A stretch of DNA of 64,000 bases from Ilex aquifolium. Its lineage: Eukaryota; Streptophyta; Magnoliopsida; Aquifoliales; Aquifoliaceae. Positions 13,314 to 25,187 of the stretch are shown here, one piece after another. The notes under the pieces were generated by a model that was not told where the DNA came from, searched no databases, and worked only from the letters and a program-made list of their open reading frames with translations. The stretch spans positions 12,084,501-12,148,500 of the forward strand of contig OX637394.1 in the NCBI GenBank assembly GCA_951799425.1. The letters run 5' to 3'. Within the stretch, counting starts at the first letter, position 1, and every line of letters starts with the position of its first letter. A program made the translations under genes and the position numbers.

Positions 13314-14090
13314 TCAATCCGGCTTAAAATCAGATTTGAATATGTGCCCATTCAATTTTACTGGCTTAAAAATATAATGTCGAAGTAACTCATTTAATCG
13401 AATTATCCACTCATATATCCAATATAGCTTTTGAACATGCAAGAAAAGGGAGATATATACATTTTTATGTAAATCTAACAATGAGATAAAAAATAGATTT
13501 TTATCAATTATGACACTCAACTCAACTTTCATACCCTCACCAACATTAGCTATGTGAATCTCATTACTACTTGTTGATAATAAAAGGTCTTTGTGCTTAT
13601 TAGCCTCTTGTGGAATAATAATGTCACTTAATTTTTCACTATCAAGAGTATTAATGGATTCATCCTCAGTTTGTAATTCATGAAAAAAATCACTCTCACT
13701 ATATTGACTATTTTCAACCTCTTGTTCTTGTATCAATACATTGAGCATGTCTTTTATCTTTTCAATATCTTGGCTTATTTGAATATTGAAAGCTAGTTGA
13801 TTTTCCATAATTTCATTAAAAATATCTTCCAAATTCTTCTCTTGTGGGACGTGGTAAGGTGGATATTGGAGAGGCTCTTGTGGTGATGTGAGATGTACCG
13901 GTAACTGATAATGTTCATTCCCCCAACCAAAATCAGGATAAAAAATTTCAGAACAAGGGTCGGGGTATGATTGAAAAGAATTGTGTAATACAATTGACTC
14001 ATTCCTCAAAACTTGTCGAGCAGTTGAAATTAAAGGGCAAACCTCAGTGGGATGCCCAAATACATCACAAATCATACATAATTCCTCCAT
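13314..14090 (-). CDS. Gag-like frame of the LARD-like element
   Basis: An open frame of 258 codons on the minus strand, about 200 bases inside the primer site, where gag should lie. It begins with a zinc-knuckle-like motif (CMICDVFGHPTEVC, residues 5-18). An acidic, Glu- and Ser-rich middle and a hydrophobic end follow. No protease or polymerase follows, so the element depends on enzymes from another element. The knuckle at the very N-terminus suggests that only the C-terminal part of a normal Gag is left. Function is inferred from position and motif only. Confidence 0.5.
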   Translation of the reverse strand: MEELCMICDVFGHPTEVCPLISTARQVLRNESIVLHNSFQSYPDPCSEIFYPDFGWGNEHYQLPVHLTSPQEPLQYPPYHVPQEKNLEDIFNEIMENQLAFNIQISQDIEKIKDMLNVLIQEQEVENSQYSESDFFHELQTEDESINTLDSEKLSDIIIPQEANKHKDLLLSTSSNEIHIANVGEGMKVELSVIIDKNLFFISLLDLHKNVYISLFLHVQKLYWIYEWIIRLNELLRHYIFKPVKLNGHIFKSDFKPD

Positions 14091-14290
14091 CGTGAAAAAA
14101 CTTCACACCACATTAAAATAATCTAAAAAATAAAAAAATAAAAATTATGAAAATCTAACCTAAGGTAAAATAAAACAAGTAAAATAAATAAATAATAAAA
14201 AAATTTGGGGACGAGATTACCGGATCTGTGACGAATCTCAAATCTAGCAAACCTCAATAGATGGCGGTGTGTTCCTTGCCTTCAAACAAC

Positions 14291-14310
14291 TCCCTGACAA
14301 CGGCGCCAAA
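14291..14310 (-). other. Primer binding site of the LARD-like element
   Basis: On the minus strand, TTTGGCGCCGTTGTCAGGGA lies next to the inner LTR edge at 14316. It shares the TGGCGCCGTTG core with the Athila element in this window. Confidence 0.65.
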
Positions 14311-14671
14311 AAACTTGTTATAGCTTTAGAATTGATCACCCAAGTGCAGGTTGTGCGAAGTAATAAATTTCTCAGGAATCCGAGGTCGAACCACAGAGAA
14401 TTGTGAAAACAAGAGACACAAAACAAATAAAAAGAAATTGTTTGCAATTTGTTTGAGTAGGAATTTTGGAATCAGAAAATAATAAATTTAGTTTTTAAAA
14501 CTATAATTGAAATACTAAAGCATCAGGGATACCCTTTCAAATCCACACAGTAATTATTAATGATTCAGTTTTCGAACTCAATTGAGAATCAAATTATAAC
14601 ATGTCAACATTATACTTCTAGTTGAACCAAGAGGACTGCAACATCCAAGGAGAGAGAGAGGGAGAGAGAAC

Positions 14672-16512
14672 ATGAGTTCTTCACCTAAGCAACACCATAT
14701 TCCACCAAAACCTCCAGATTTATCTACCAACACACCACAAACATTTGCTTCTCTATTCAAAAACAATACATACCAGGCCATCAATGAATCCTTACCAACA
14801 AGAATAGACAAACCTATAGTGTTCAATGAAGGAGAGCCAGCTTTCTTTTTCACTAATGAAGAAATCCAACAGTCTAGCCAAGCCTTAAAATATGCCTTAA
14901 TTGGCAAATGTTCTTATGGTCGTCCGTCTCTAGGAGTCATCAAAGAAGTAATCAAATCGAAATGGAATTTAAAGGGTGCCTTTGAAGTAGGGTCGATTGA
15001 TCAGAGGCATGTGCTCATAAGGTTTGAGTTGCAAGAAGATTATGTGAAGACATGGCTTAAAGATGCAACCTTGATAGAGGACTATCTCTTTAGATTTTTC
15101 AAATGGTTTTCAGGATTTTTCCCAGGCATAGAACCTTCGATAGTCCCTCTATGGATATCACTTCCTGGACTGCCATTGAATTTCTTTACAAAGCCTTACT
15201 TGGAGCTGCTGGTGAAACCAATTGGAAGAGTATTGGCCTATGACCAAGCCACTCTTACATTATCCAAACCAGGTGTAGCAAGAGTATGTGTTGAAGTTAA
15301 CTTACTGAGGAACAATCCAAGTAGAATCTGGATTGACATGGGGGAAGAAGGTGCCCGATGGCAACGAATAATCTATGAACGAAGCAAGCTCTTCTGCAAA
15401 ATCTGCAAGAAGCAGGGCCATGGCGATGAATCGTGTCGGAAAAGGAAAGTTGGCATTCCGAAGGAGGACAGCCAAGGAAAGAATTCAGTCTTTGGAAAGT
15501 CGAGTGCAGGTAAGGAAAACAACGAGCAGAATAAGGGGAAAGAGATTCTTAATTCTGAGAAATCGCAGAAGGAAATTACTGGCCATGTCCCATTTCAGTC
15601 GCATTCAAAATAGACTAATACAGCTCAGCAAACGAAGGGAATTTGGAAACAGCAGCAAAGGCCCAAACAAGTCAATGTAGCAGAGAAGGAAACAACAACT
15701 CAATTTGGAAAAGTAGCAGATGTAGCCCAAGGATCAAGGAGTAAAGAGAAGGGAGTATCAATTAGAATCACGGAAATGGGTGAACATTCAGGAAAAGATA
15801 TGGTCAATAATTCCGGGGGGAATGTTCTGTCTAAGGTAACCATGCAGGCCCAGGATTTGGAAAATTCAGTGTTTCCTAATACAGATTTCACCATGGAAGA
15901 GGAAGGGCATGGTAAAATTCAGCGAATCCTTTAGTTAATCAAAAGGTGGCTAGGGAGGAAGATGAGCATGGTGAGCAGACCGCTAATGTTGATTGTAATA
16001 TCCTGAATTCCGTTGGTGTCCTTGAAGTTGTCCTTGAAGTACAACCAAGTATGGCGCTGGATATTACTCAGGTTGATCAAGAGGCAAATGACATCCAGAG
16101 CTGGAGTGATTGGGCACTTCCTGCAAATGAATGTTTAACAATGCCCCATGAGCAAGGTAAAGAAACTCCTTTTACAGAAATTCATAAAAGCAATTTGACT
16201 AAGAAAACTAATGATAAGCAATATCCTGATGCTGTGGATTCCAGTTTTTTGATAGAGCATAATTACGTTTGTATGGGGGTCCCTAATCTAAGTATGGATG
16301 ATGATAGAGGTTTGCAAATTCAAAAGGAGCCCCCAGATAAGGGCTATTATTCGGATGGGGAAATATCAAGAAGCATAGATTGTATTGAAGTGGATTCGCA
16401 AGAATCTGATGAAGTAGAAAATTTTGATATGGAATGTAAACTGCAGGATCTGCCCCAGTTAGGAGTTATTACTAGATCAAGATCTAGAAAAGTTCCCTCT
16501 TCAATCAATTAA
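14672..16512 (+). pseudogene. LINE ORF1, nucleic-acid-binding protein
   Basis: The N-terminal 313 codons contain a DUF4283-type domain (about residues 60-215) and a CCHC knuckle (CKICKKQGHGDESC, near residues 245-258). These are the standard parts of plant L1 ORF1, which coats the element RNA. A TAG at 15611-15613 ends this part. The same frame then stays open to about 15930, where a one-base shift moves it into the frame that runs to TAA at 16510-16512. The family usually has about 500-650 residues, and the full span here would give about 613 codons. The tail is acidic and low in pattern. The final TAA overlaps the ORF2 start codon (TAATG). Confidence 0.8.
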
Positions 16513-19500
16513 TGGTTAGTACAATCATTTGGAATGTGAGGGGAGCAAACCAAGAGGCCACTAGGCTGAGGTTGAGGCAATTAATTAACATGCATGATGT
16601 AAGTTTGGTGGTTGTGTTAGAACCAAAGTTAAAGCCTTCTAAATTATATCAGTTATGTAGGAATATGGGTTTTTCGTCCTACTTAGCTAATCCATTAGCT
16701 GGTAAGTACATGTGGATGCTCTGGGATCATAGAGTAAAGGTGGGTGTGATATCTTCTCATGAACAAGCTCTCACAGTGGAGGTTTCTTATTTGGGATCAG
16801 AACCTTTTTTCATGACTTTTGTCTATGCTAAGTGTGAATATGTTCAGAGAAGGGCTCTGTGGAACTATCTGGCGGAATTACCGTTTGCTACTAAACCATG
16901 GATGGTGGTGGGTGATTTTAATACAATTGTTTCTTCGGAAGAGAGGAAAGGAGGGGCTACCCCTAGCTGATCTATTATGAATGAGTTTGTATCAGTAATT
17001 AATTCGTTATCCTTGCTGGATTTTGGTTATGTTGGTTCCAATTTTACTTGGTGTAACAACCATCATGGACTGACTAGAATGTGGCAACGCATAGACAGAG
17101 CATTAGCGAATGTGGAATGGGGGGAAAGGTTTTTGTCTACATCTGTGGAACATGCTGGAAGAGTTCAATCGGACCATTGCCCTCTAGTTGTAAAGTTTAC
17201 GGAGTCATTACAGACATCAAGGATCTCGTATTTTAAATTCCAAAACATGTGGACTGAGCATGGTGATTTTCTGCCATTTGTGGAAAGACACTGGTCAGGT
17301 CAGTACTCACCTAATCCAATTGAAAATTTCTTTTTGAAGTTATAATATTTGAAGGTTCATTTGAAAAGGTGGAATAAAGAGATTTTTGGCAATGTGTTTG
17401 AGAATCTTAAAAGACTTGAGGCACTGCTTGTTGTTAAGGAGAGGGAATGTGAAGCTGATGCATCTGAAATTAATAATCAACTATTGATTGATGTTAAAGA
17501 GGAGTTGGAGAAAGCATTAAAGGTAGAAGAAATGTTCTGGAGGCAGAGGGCAAATGTGAAGTGGACAATTGAAGGGGAAAGAAACACAAAGCTTTTTCAT
17601 GCTTTAGCACGGAACAAAGCTGTAAGGAATAAAATTATGCGTATTAAGAATGATAATAATCAATGGTTGGAAGAGGAGTAGGATATTACAGCATATGCCG
17701 ACGAATTTTTTTCAAAATTGTACAAATCAGAACCACATAGTTTGGAGGAGGGCTTATTTGAGGTTATCCCACAACTAGTGACTGATGAAGACAATGTAAT
17801 GCTCACTAGGCCAACTACTCTGGAGGAGCTTAAAGAGACAATTTTCTCAATGTCTGTGTATAGTGCACCTGGGCCGGATGGATATTCAGGCCAGTTCTTT
17901 CATACAACCTGGGATATTATTAAGGTGGATATGTTGCAAGCTGTTAATTTTTTCTTGAAAGGAGGTGAACTGTCCCTCATTCCAAAGAAGGAGAATCCAT
18001 CATCTTTTTCAGACTTCAGACCGATTAGCTTGTGCAATTTCTTATACAAGGTGTTCACAAAAATCCTAACTTCACGGTTGGGTCTTCTACTACCTAAATT
18101 GATCACAGAGGAACAACAGGGATTTGTGAAGGGAAGAACTATTGGGGAGAGTGTATCCCTGGCTCAGTTAATGGCGAACGAACTTGACAGAAAGGTCGAG
18201 GCTGGGAATGTTATTTTAAAACTGGACATGATGAAAGCATTTGACATGCTGGAATGGGATTTTTTGAAGTATACCTTGGGCTGTTTTGGGTTTTCTGAAG
18301 CTTTCTTGAAGATTATTTCAAACTGCCTCCAGAATCAGAATGTATCCTTGGTGATTAATGGTATTAGGCATGGTTTTTTTCCTAAGTCAAGGGGTCTTAG
18401 GCAAGGGGATCCTTTGTCCCCTAGCCTATTCATTCTGGCATAGGAGATTTTAAGTAGGGGATTAAAAGATATTTTTCAGAAAGGTTTGGTAAAATATTAT
18501 CATATAGGTAGAGGATCTATTCCACTTACTCATTTATTATTTGCAGATGATACACTTATCTTCTTGAAGGGGAATAAGAGTTCAATGGTGAATCTTTTGA
18601 AATTTGTGAGGATGTATGAAGACTCATCAGGTCAGATTGTCAATAAACAGAAAAGCTCTCTATATTGTTCTAAAAGAATTACTCTTGCAAGAAGGAATAT
18701 GCTCTCTCACACGGCACAGATCCCTCTGAAGTCATGTCCTTTTACCTACTTGGGTTGTCCTGTTGTAAGAGGTAGGACAAAACTAATCTACTATGAGGAG
18801 TTGCTTAAGAAGTTCCAGTGTAAATTAGAAGGGTGGTATTCCAAGATGTTATCAGGTATGGGGAGATTGGTGTTAATTCAGTCAGTTTTGAATTCAATTC
18901 CACTTCATTTAATGGCCTCTTTAAATCTCCCCAAGGGGATAATTGTAAAACTAAACTCAATCATGGCATCATTCTTCTGGTCCGGAAAGGCAGGTGTAAG
19001 AAAACGTCATTGGTGTTCTTGGAAGGTGATTACAACGCCTAAGGAAGAGGGGGGATTGAGTATTAGAAAGTTTGAAGATGTTCAGAGCACATTTCGCATG
19101 AAACAAGTGTGGTTCTTGTTAAATGGGAATTCTTTGTGGTCCAAAGTTTTTTCAAGTAAATTTCTCAATGGACAACATCCACTTGGTATTTCAGGCAGAA
19201 AGCATTCTAAAAGTTATAGGGAAATTGCTCCTTGGTTTGACCTTGTTATTGAGAATACTCGAATCTTAGTAGGTTCTGGAAATAAGGTAGACTTTTGGTG
19301 TGATAACTGGTCTGGTAATGGCCCTCTGGTGCTTAGAAACTCAGTGAAACCACTAGTGTTTCCAAAGCTCTCCCAGGTATATGTGGATGGTCATTGGGAA
19401 CTTGGGGATATTCTGTTCAACTTAGATGCGCATTTGTTACAAGAAGTACTATCTATTCAGTTGACTCAGGGGGCAGGCAGGGATAGGCTTATTTGGAAGC

Positions 19501-20645
19501 ATGATCCATCAGGTCAGTTTACTGTAAAATCAGCTTGGAATGTCTTAAGGGCAATGGGTCAGATTAGTGTGCAAGCTACTGCTATTTGGAAGCAGAAGGT
19601 CCCACCAAGTGCAAGGTTGTTAGGGTGGAGGATATTTCAACATGCATTGCCTATGGATTCTACTTTTCAGCTACGAGGAGTTTCTATAGCGAGCAGATGT
19701 GTTTTGTGCAAAAAAGACTGTGAGACTGTTGGCCACTTATTTATTAATTGTGATTATGTAAATTCAGTATGGGTTTCTATTGCAGCTAAACTTGGGCTTC
19801 GATTAATTGCGAATGAGGATCCACTCACTAGATTTATGAGACTGGTAAGGCAGTTTAAGCATTTGTCTGTGAGCCATGCTTTAATTAGGGGAGTTGCTTT
19901 ATTGATATACTGGCAAGTATGGAAAGAAAGATGCAACAGGCTTTTTGAGAATCAGTATCTCCGCTATACTATTCTTGTCAAGAAGGTGTTTCATTTTTTA
20001 AGGTTGCAAGTGCATATTATTAAGCCTAAAGCCATGGATTCAACCAATGAGATAGAGTTATTACAATCACTACATGTCTCTTACTCTGGTGCAGTGAGGA
20101 TACATACTTGGTGGATAGCTTGGAAATTCCCGGCTAATGGTTTGATTAAGCTTAATGTGGATGGTGCTTCAAAAGGGAACCCTAGGGAATCAGGAGGAGG
20201 GGCTATTCTTCGGAATTCTATGGGTCAATTGATACTGGCAGGTTCCTTTTATTATGGAAGTTGCGCAAATATGGAGGCAGAGATGCAGGCTCTGTTGAGT
20301 GGTCTGCAACTATTGCAAGAATATGGTCTTCAAGTCTATGAGTTGATCATTGAGACAGACTCAAAAATGTTAGTTGACATGGTCAATAAGAGGATTAAGG
20401 TGTCTTGGAAGTGCTGGATTCTTTTAGAACAGATTTTTTCTGCCCTTCAAAATTTCACATTTCAAATTCAGCATAGTTATCGTGAGGGCAACATGGTGGC
20501 TGATGCTTTGGCAAACAAGGGGGTAACAGATAAACAATCTTTCACTTATGACTCTTTAGACAGTCTTCCTACACAAATTAGGCTACTTATGATGCAGGAT
20601 TCAAGACAAATTAGAAATCTAAGGAAAAGAATTTTTTCTGGATGA
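16512..20645 (+). pseudogene. LINE ORF2: endonuclease, reverse transcriptase, RNase H
   Basis: All parts lie in a single frame interrupted by four stops: TGA 16968-16970, TAA 17343-17345, TAG 17679-17681 and TAG 18441-18443. The APE-type endonuclease shows WNVRG (near 16527), GDFNT (near 16911) and SDHCPL (near 17170). The reverse transcriptase shows FRPISLCN (near 18015) and the FADD catalytic box (near 18540). A zf-RVT zinc domain follows (about 19500-19770). A C-terminal RNase H (about 20150-20530) has the DGASKGNP start and the E, D and VADALANKG motifs. Total length is about 1377 codons, normal for plant L1 elements that gained RNase H. No frameshift is seen, so decay is by point changes and probably recent. 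Confidence 0.9.
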
Positions 20646-22415
20646 TACTTAGCTTTCAGTCTCCGTTGATGGTTCTTCATCTTTTGCAGAAAAGATTGGA
20701 GGATTCTTTGTGGATTTCACATTGGGATCCCTCTCGGTAACAGTTGGATTCTTTTCCTTTTCTCAGAGATTTTCTCTTCTTCTGTGCAGAGACTCTAGGC
20801 CATCTCTTTGGCTTCTGAGACTGTTCAACCGCCGTATGGCTTTCGGGGCTCCTCATTCTTCTATGGCTATTCCTCTACAACCCAGCGGGATATTCATCTT
20901 CTATCTTGGAAGTCTTTGTCTCTATGGTGGTCTTTGTTGGCTATTCATCTTCTATCTATACAAAGAAGGACTGGCATGAAACTTTCTTCACGGTACTGTT
21001 CATGCACTGCACTATTCACAGTACTGTTCACAGCACTGTTTAGCTAGCTTTAAGAATTTATTTCTTTTCTTTAATTTTAAATGCATTATGATGTAATTGC
21101 ATGCATTATTTTTTATTACTCATAATGTTTTTAGATGCATGTCGAGGAAAGGTACTTACGTCCCCCTCGCTAGGTGTAATTTTTTCAAAATCAATAAAAT
21201 CCCCTCGTACCGTCGAGGTTACTCAAAAAAAAAAAAAAATTGAGAATCAACTGAGGAGTGATCTCAATCGGAATATTTAGCGGTGATAATATGAAAACAT
21301 CAAAAGTTATAATTAATGAATTATCTGAATAAATATAATAAATTTACTTGTAGATCACAAGCATTCACCGTGCTCGGAGTCTACGATAAATCAAGCTTTC
21401 TAACAGGTAAACCTTATTTTATTGCAAATAATAAATCAACTATCTTATGAGAAATACTAATTAATTAATTCAAGCATGGAATAACAAGTTATTTGACTCG
21501 CAGGGAATCTCAAGCATTCGATGTACGTGACACAACAAATCAAGAAATTATACAGAGCAAAAACTTTACTAAAAGACAAGAATTAAATTAAAAGAATAAA
21601 TCATGTATTAAAAAGAACATTGAATCAATAATAAGTACCGTGTTTCATTGAAAGTATCTCCCCTAGCTTTAGTTGGGCTTTTAACAAGCCATAAAACTTA
21701 GAACAAAAACTAGAAAAGAAAATATGAGAAGAAAATAATAATCCTAATTTTTTTAATTATCTCTCTCAATAGATGAGAGCCTTTATTTATACTCAAATAA
21801 ATCTTAGGTACAGGTAAAAGATATAAGGTTGGATTGGAAGGAATTCCTTTCCAAAAAGAAGTCTTGTAAGGTCAATTCTCATGCATAAAATCTTTGGGGC
21901 GTGGGTATGAAATCTGTCCAAATTTCGAGCTTGAATTTTTCATATTTAAAGGTTGAATCAAGAAATTTTCTTGAAATACACTTTTTTAGCCCTTGGATTC
22001 TTCTTTCCAACCCCACAAAAATCAAGTCAATCCGATATCGGAGTCAAAAGTTATTACCAAAATACTGAAGATATGTCAAATCTGTATCTTGTAGAAAACT
22101 TTTCAAATCCAACTTTAAATGAGTTTTCTTCTAATTTGGACTCTTATTAGGATTAAAATTGCTAATATATCTTCAAATCTTCTTATATTCCTCACAATTC
22201 TTCAATCCTTATCAATTGTGATTCTTCCTCTAGTGATTGTTTCACTTGCCTTATCCATTATTATTTTAAATCAACCAATTTACCTGTAAAATAAACCAAA
22301 CAACTAGAAAAAGTATCAAACCATAAAATCAAAAAATTTAACACATTTAATCACAAATAATATGCAATTAACCAATCATTAAATATAATAAAATAACACT
22401 TTTGACGGTTAATCA

Positions 22416-23120
22416 CATTGCACGTGAATAGTTTCGTACATAAAAATTGAAAATACCATCAGCTAGTATAATTAGTGGACAAGATTTTGATTAATCAAAA
22501 ATACCATCTAAGAGGGAGAGAGAAGAGAAAGGTAGAGAGAGAAAGAAGGGGGTTAGGAGTGGTGGTGATGGTGGCAACTGGGTTGGTTGTGGTGGGGTTT
22601 GTTGCAGGGAGGGGGTGGGGGGCTGGGGGATCTGAAAGGGAAAGAGAAAAGAGAGGTAGAGAGAGAAAGAAGTGGGTTGGGAGTGGTGGTGGTGGCAGCT
22701 GTGTTGGGAGAGTTGGTTGTGGTAGGGTTTGCTGTAGGGAGAGGTAGAGTTTGCTGTAGGGAGGGGGCGGGGCCTGGGGTATCTGAGAGGGAGAGAGAAA
22801 AGAGATGTAGAGAGAGAAAGAAAGAGGTTGGTTGTGGTGGTGGTGGTGGCAGTTGGGGTTGGGTGGGTTGCAGGGAGGGGCGGGGCCTAAGGGGATCTGT
22901 GAGAGAGGGGGGGTTAGGAGGAGTGGTGGTGGTGGCAGCTGGGTTGGGTGGGTTGGGAAAAGGACCAGGGGAATCTAAGATAGAGATAGAGAATGGGGTT
23001 GGGGGTCTGGGGGATTTGTGAGAAATAGAGATAAAGATAGGAGTTGCAGATTGGTAGAAAGAGAGAGAGAAGAGATGATGAGGAGTGGTGGCGACAACAG
23101 TCGAGTGGGGTTGGGGGATC

Positions 23121-23167
<47 letters not shown>

Positions 23168-23260
23168 GAGGAGGAGGAGGAGGAGTTGCAGGTTGGCAGA
23201 AAGAGAGAGAGAGGAGAGGATGAGTGAGAATAGGAGAGAGCTTTTTTTTTGACTTATTAA
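22416..23260 (+). repeat. Purine-rich, G-rich minisatellite region
   Basis: From about 22500 to 23220 an irregular unit recurs. It alternates GAGAGAGAAAG blocks with GGTGGTGGTGGCAG and GGGTTGGG blocks, ending in (GA)n at 23123-23164 and (GAG)n to 23184. Open frames of 80-140 codons inside are Gly/Arg/Glu repeats without homology that I recognise. The sequence left of it is cut off by the LARD-like insertion at 22415, so it may be the right part of an older element. Confidence 0.75.
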
Positions 23261-24408
23261 TTTAATTTTTTATAATATATTTAATTTATTATATATTTAT
23301 TTTAAATTAAGTTAAAGGGTTAAAATAGTCATTTATTATTTATGTTAACGCCGGTTATATATTGACACCAATAAAAATAATAAAAATATAATGATCCACA
23401 AAATTTATAAAAATATATTTTAAAGTAATAAATTTTAGAAGTATAGTAACAAAATATTTTTGCAGGTACGGTAGTTAAGTCCCCCACATATTGATTGGCT
23501 AGAGAGCCTTTTCTTCTATAAACGGAAAAGGTTGAAGATTATGGTACTCAAAAAAATGGGTACCTTGAGAAACGAAAAAATATTTCAAACTTCCACCACC
23601 CCTAAAATTATTTTTTACTCTAAGATATCGACATTGTTAATTAATTTTTGGTGTCCAAGTTTTTTTTTACTATATCATTTTAATTGATATTTTTAATTTA
23701 AGCTCTAATATATGATACGATAATAAAATAAAGATTTATTCAGTTTTGTTAGTATCATAATAAACAAAAAAAAATATTTATAAAAATAAATTATAAGTCC
23801 AATTTCTCAAGTGATATTTTATATTGTCATTGACAACATATATTTTTTTTCAACAAATTCAATTTAAATTTGAATATGTCTAATTTATTAAAAGATCATC
23901 AAAGTATAAAAAAAATGGATAGACCGTCGGATGAGTCTATTTGAGACTGTTGAATTGACATATTAAAACCTTCTTTGTTTTATATTATAGATGATAAATT
24001 CTACAAGCTGTAAAAGCAAATAGATCAGAAACATAAATTTACAATTGAAATTAGGAAAAATGACTATTGAACTTTTGGCCAAAACAATAATTATTAGAAC
24101 TATGACATGAGCAAAATAACTATGAATGTTGCAATCTAAAATTAGGAATAAAGCATGCAAGCAGTGGCTAGATCATTAAAAATATAACATGGGATTTAAA
24201 TGAATACATAATATATATAAACATGCAATCTATATAAACCAAATAAATTGATTTGGAATGAGCTGGCTTGCGAGTCCGAGATACGTATGATCACTGTTCA
24301 AAAGCAGCTGAGCCTCCCCACGTGAGGGTACTAACGGACACCAGCAACTCTAAAATTCAACCCAGACGTTCGAAGTAGTACCTCCTCAATGATCACATCC
24401 ATTGGAAG
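23261..24408. other. AT-rich intergenic DNA, nothing recognised
   Basis: Only short stray frames and homopolymer runs. I see no repeat ends, RNA gene or conserved motif. Confidence 0.5.
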
Positions 24409-25187
24409 TAGGGGTGTCCATAGGCCGGGTTACCCATAGGTCTCGTTATCCGGCCCGAAAAAATAGGCCCGAAACCTGATAGACCCGAAAGTTGGCCCGC
24501 CCGAGCCCAATATTCTTAAAAAGAGGGCTTAGATTTACCCTCAAACCCATTACCTGACCCGAAACCTGGCCCAAGAGCCCACCTGTCAAGCCCGCCTGCC
24601 AAGCCCAACCTGCCCACCCTTCATTTGAAAAAAAATTATACTTTTAGACCATTAAATTTGAAACTTTGAAATAAGTCTCTCAATGTCAGAATTTAAAGTT
24701 TTAAAAATTTAAATACTATAAACAATGTATTATTTTATTTTCTATATATTAAACATACAAGTTTTAAAGGGTAGAGTAATGCAAATGATAGATAAGTGAG
24801 TAGGTGTCAACCTAGTTGGGATGTATTCATTCTATTGGATATAGTTCATCCCCTATTTAAAAATAAAATTATTCATTATTTTTTTTTTATCCATTTTGAC
24901 TCTTTTTTTGATTCAAAAATTTAATTTACACAAATATTAAGTTATAAAAATATTCATTATTTTTAAATGAAGTTGTATACAAAAAAGCCCGCGAATAGGC
25001 CCGCCAAGCAAGTCGGCCCACAACCCCGCCCAATAGGCTTACGGGTTGGGTTGCAAGTAGCCTACCCTTACCCGAAGTCCGGCTCGGCTTGTCTGATAAC
25101 TCACTTGGGTAAGGGCTTGGGCCTACACTATCCAGGCTCGGCCCGAAAAAAATTTAGCAGGCCTAGCTCGGCCCATGGACACCCTTA
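24409..25187. mobile_element. hAT-type non-autonomous element
   Basis: Terminal inverted repeats TAGGGGTGTCCATAGGCC and, reading inward from the other end, TAAGGGTGTCCATGGGCC. An 8-bp duplication follows with one mismatch: ATTGGAAG (24401-24408) and ACTGGAAG (25188-25195). The 779-bp body has GGCCCG-rich ends and an AT-rich middle, with no transposase. Confidence 0.85.

Larger units (their letters stand above)
14593..21238 (+). mobile_element. L1-type LINE with RNase H, full length but inactive
   Basis: A 6.6-kb non-LTR element flanked by a 12-bp duplication ATTGAGAATCAA (14581-14592 and 21239-21250), ending in a poly-A tract at about 21225. It has a short 5' leader, ORF1 (14672-16512) and ORF2 (16512-20645), then a 590-bp 3' UTR with AATAAA near 21194. 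The insertion is complete at both ends, which is unusual because LINE copies are often 5'-truncated. It lies in the right LTR of the LARD-like element and so is younger than that element. Six lesions are visible, one stop and one frameshift in ORF1 and four stops in ORF2, so it cannot move on its own. Confidence 0.93.
1..22415 (-). mobile_element. Non-autonomous LTR retrotransposon (LARD-like), host of two younger insertions
   Basis: Positions 1-870 match 21547-22415 closely, and both end in the same TTAATCA edge, so these are two LTRs in the same direction. The right one starts at 14316 (TGTTATAGC) next to a primer site, so the element runs on the minus strand with its 5' LTR on the right. 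The left LTR begins before the window. The interior (871-14315 without the nested Tat element) has only a gag-like frame at 13314-14090 and no polymerase. A G-rich tract, read on the minus strand at 871-882, is the polypurine tract. I count about 62 differences in 870 bases between LTRs, making this the oldest of the three stacked elements. The outer target duplication cannot be checked. Confidence 0.8.
14316..22415 (-). repeat. 5' LTR of the LARD-like element, split by a LINE
   Basis: The LTR runs 14316-14592 and resumes at 21251-22415 after the LINE. Its outer part matches 1-870. Without the LINE it is about 1.44 kb. Confidence 0.8.

Noticed and set aside
22475-23021. Glycine/arginine-rich open frames that could be a small secreted or GRP-like protein
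   Set aside because: Purine-rich minisatellite with no signal peptide, promoter or splice sites; a chance frame.
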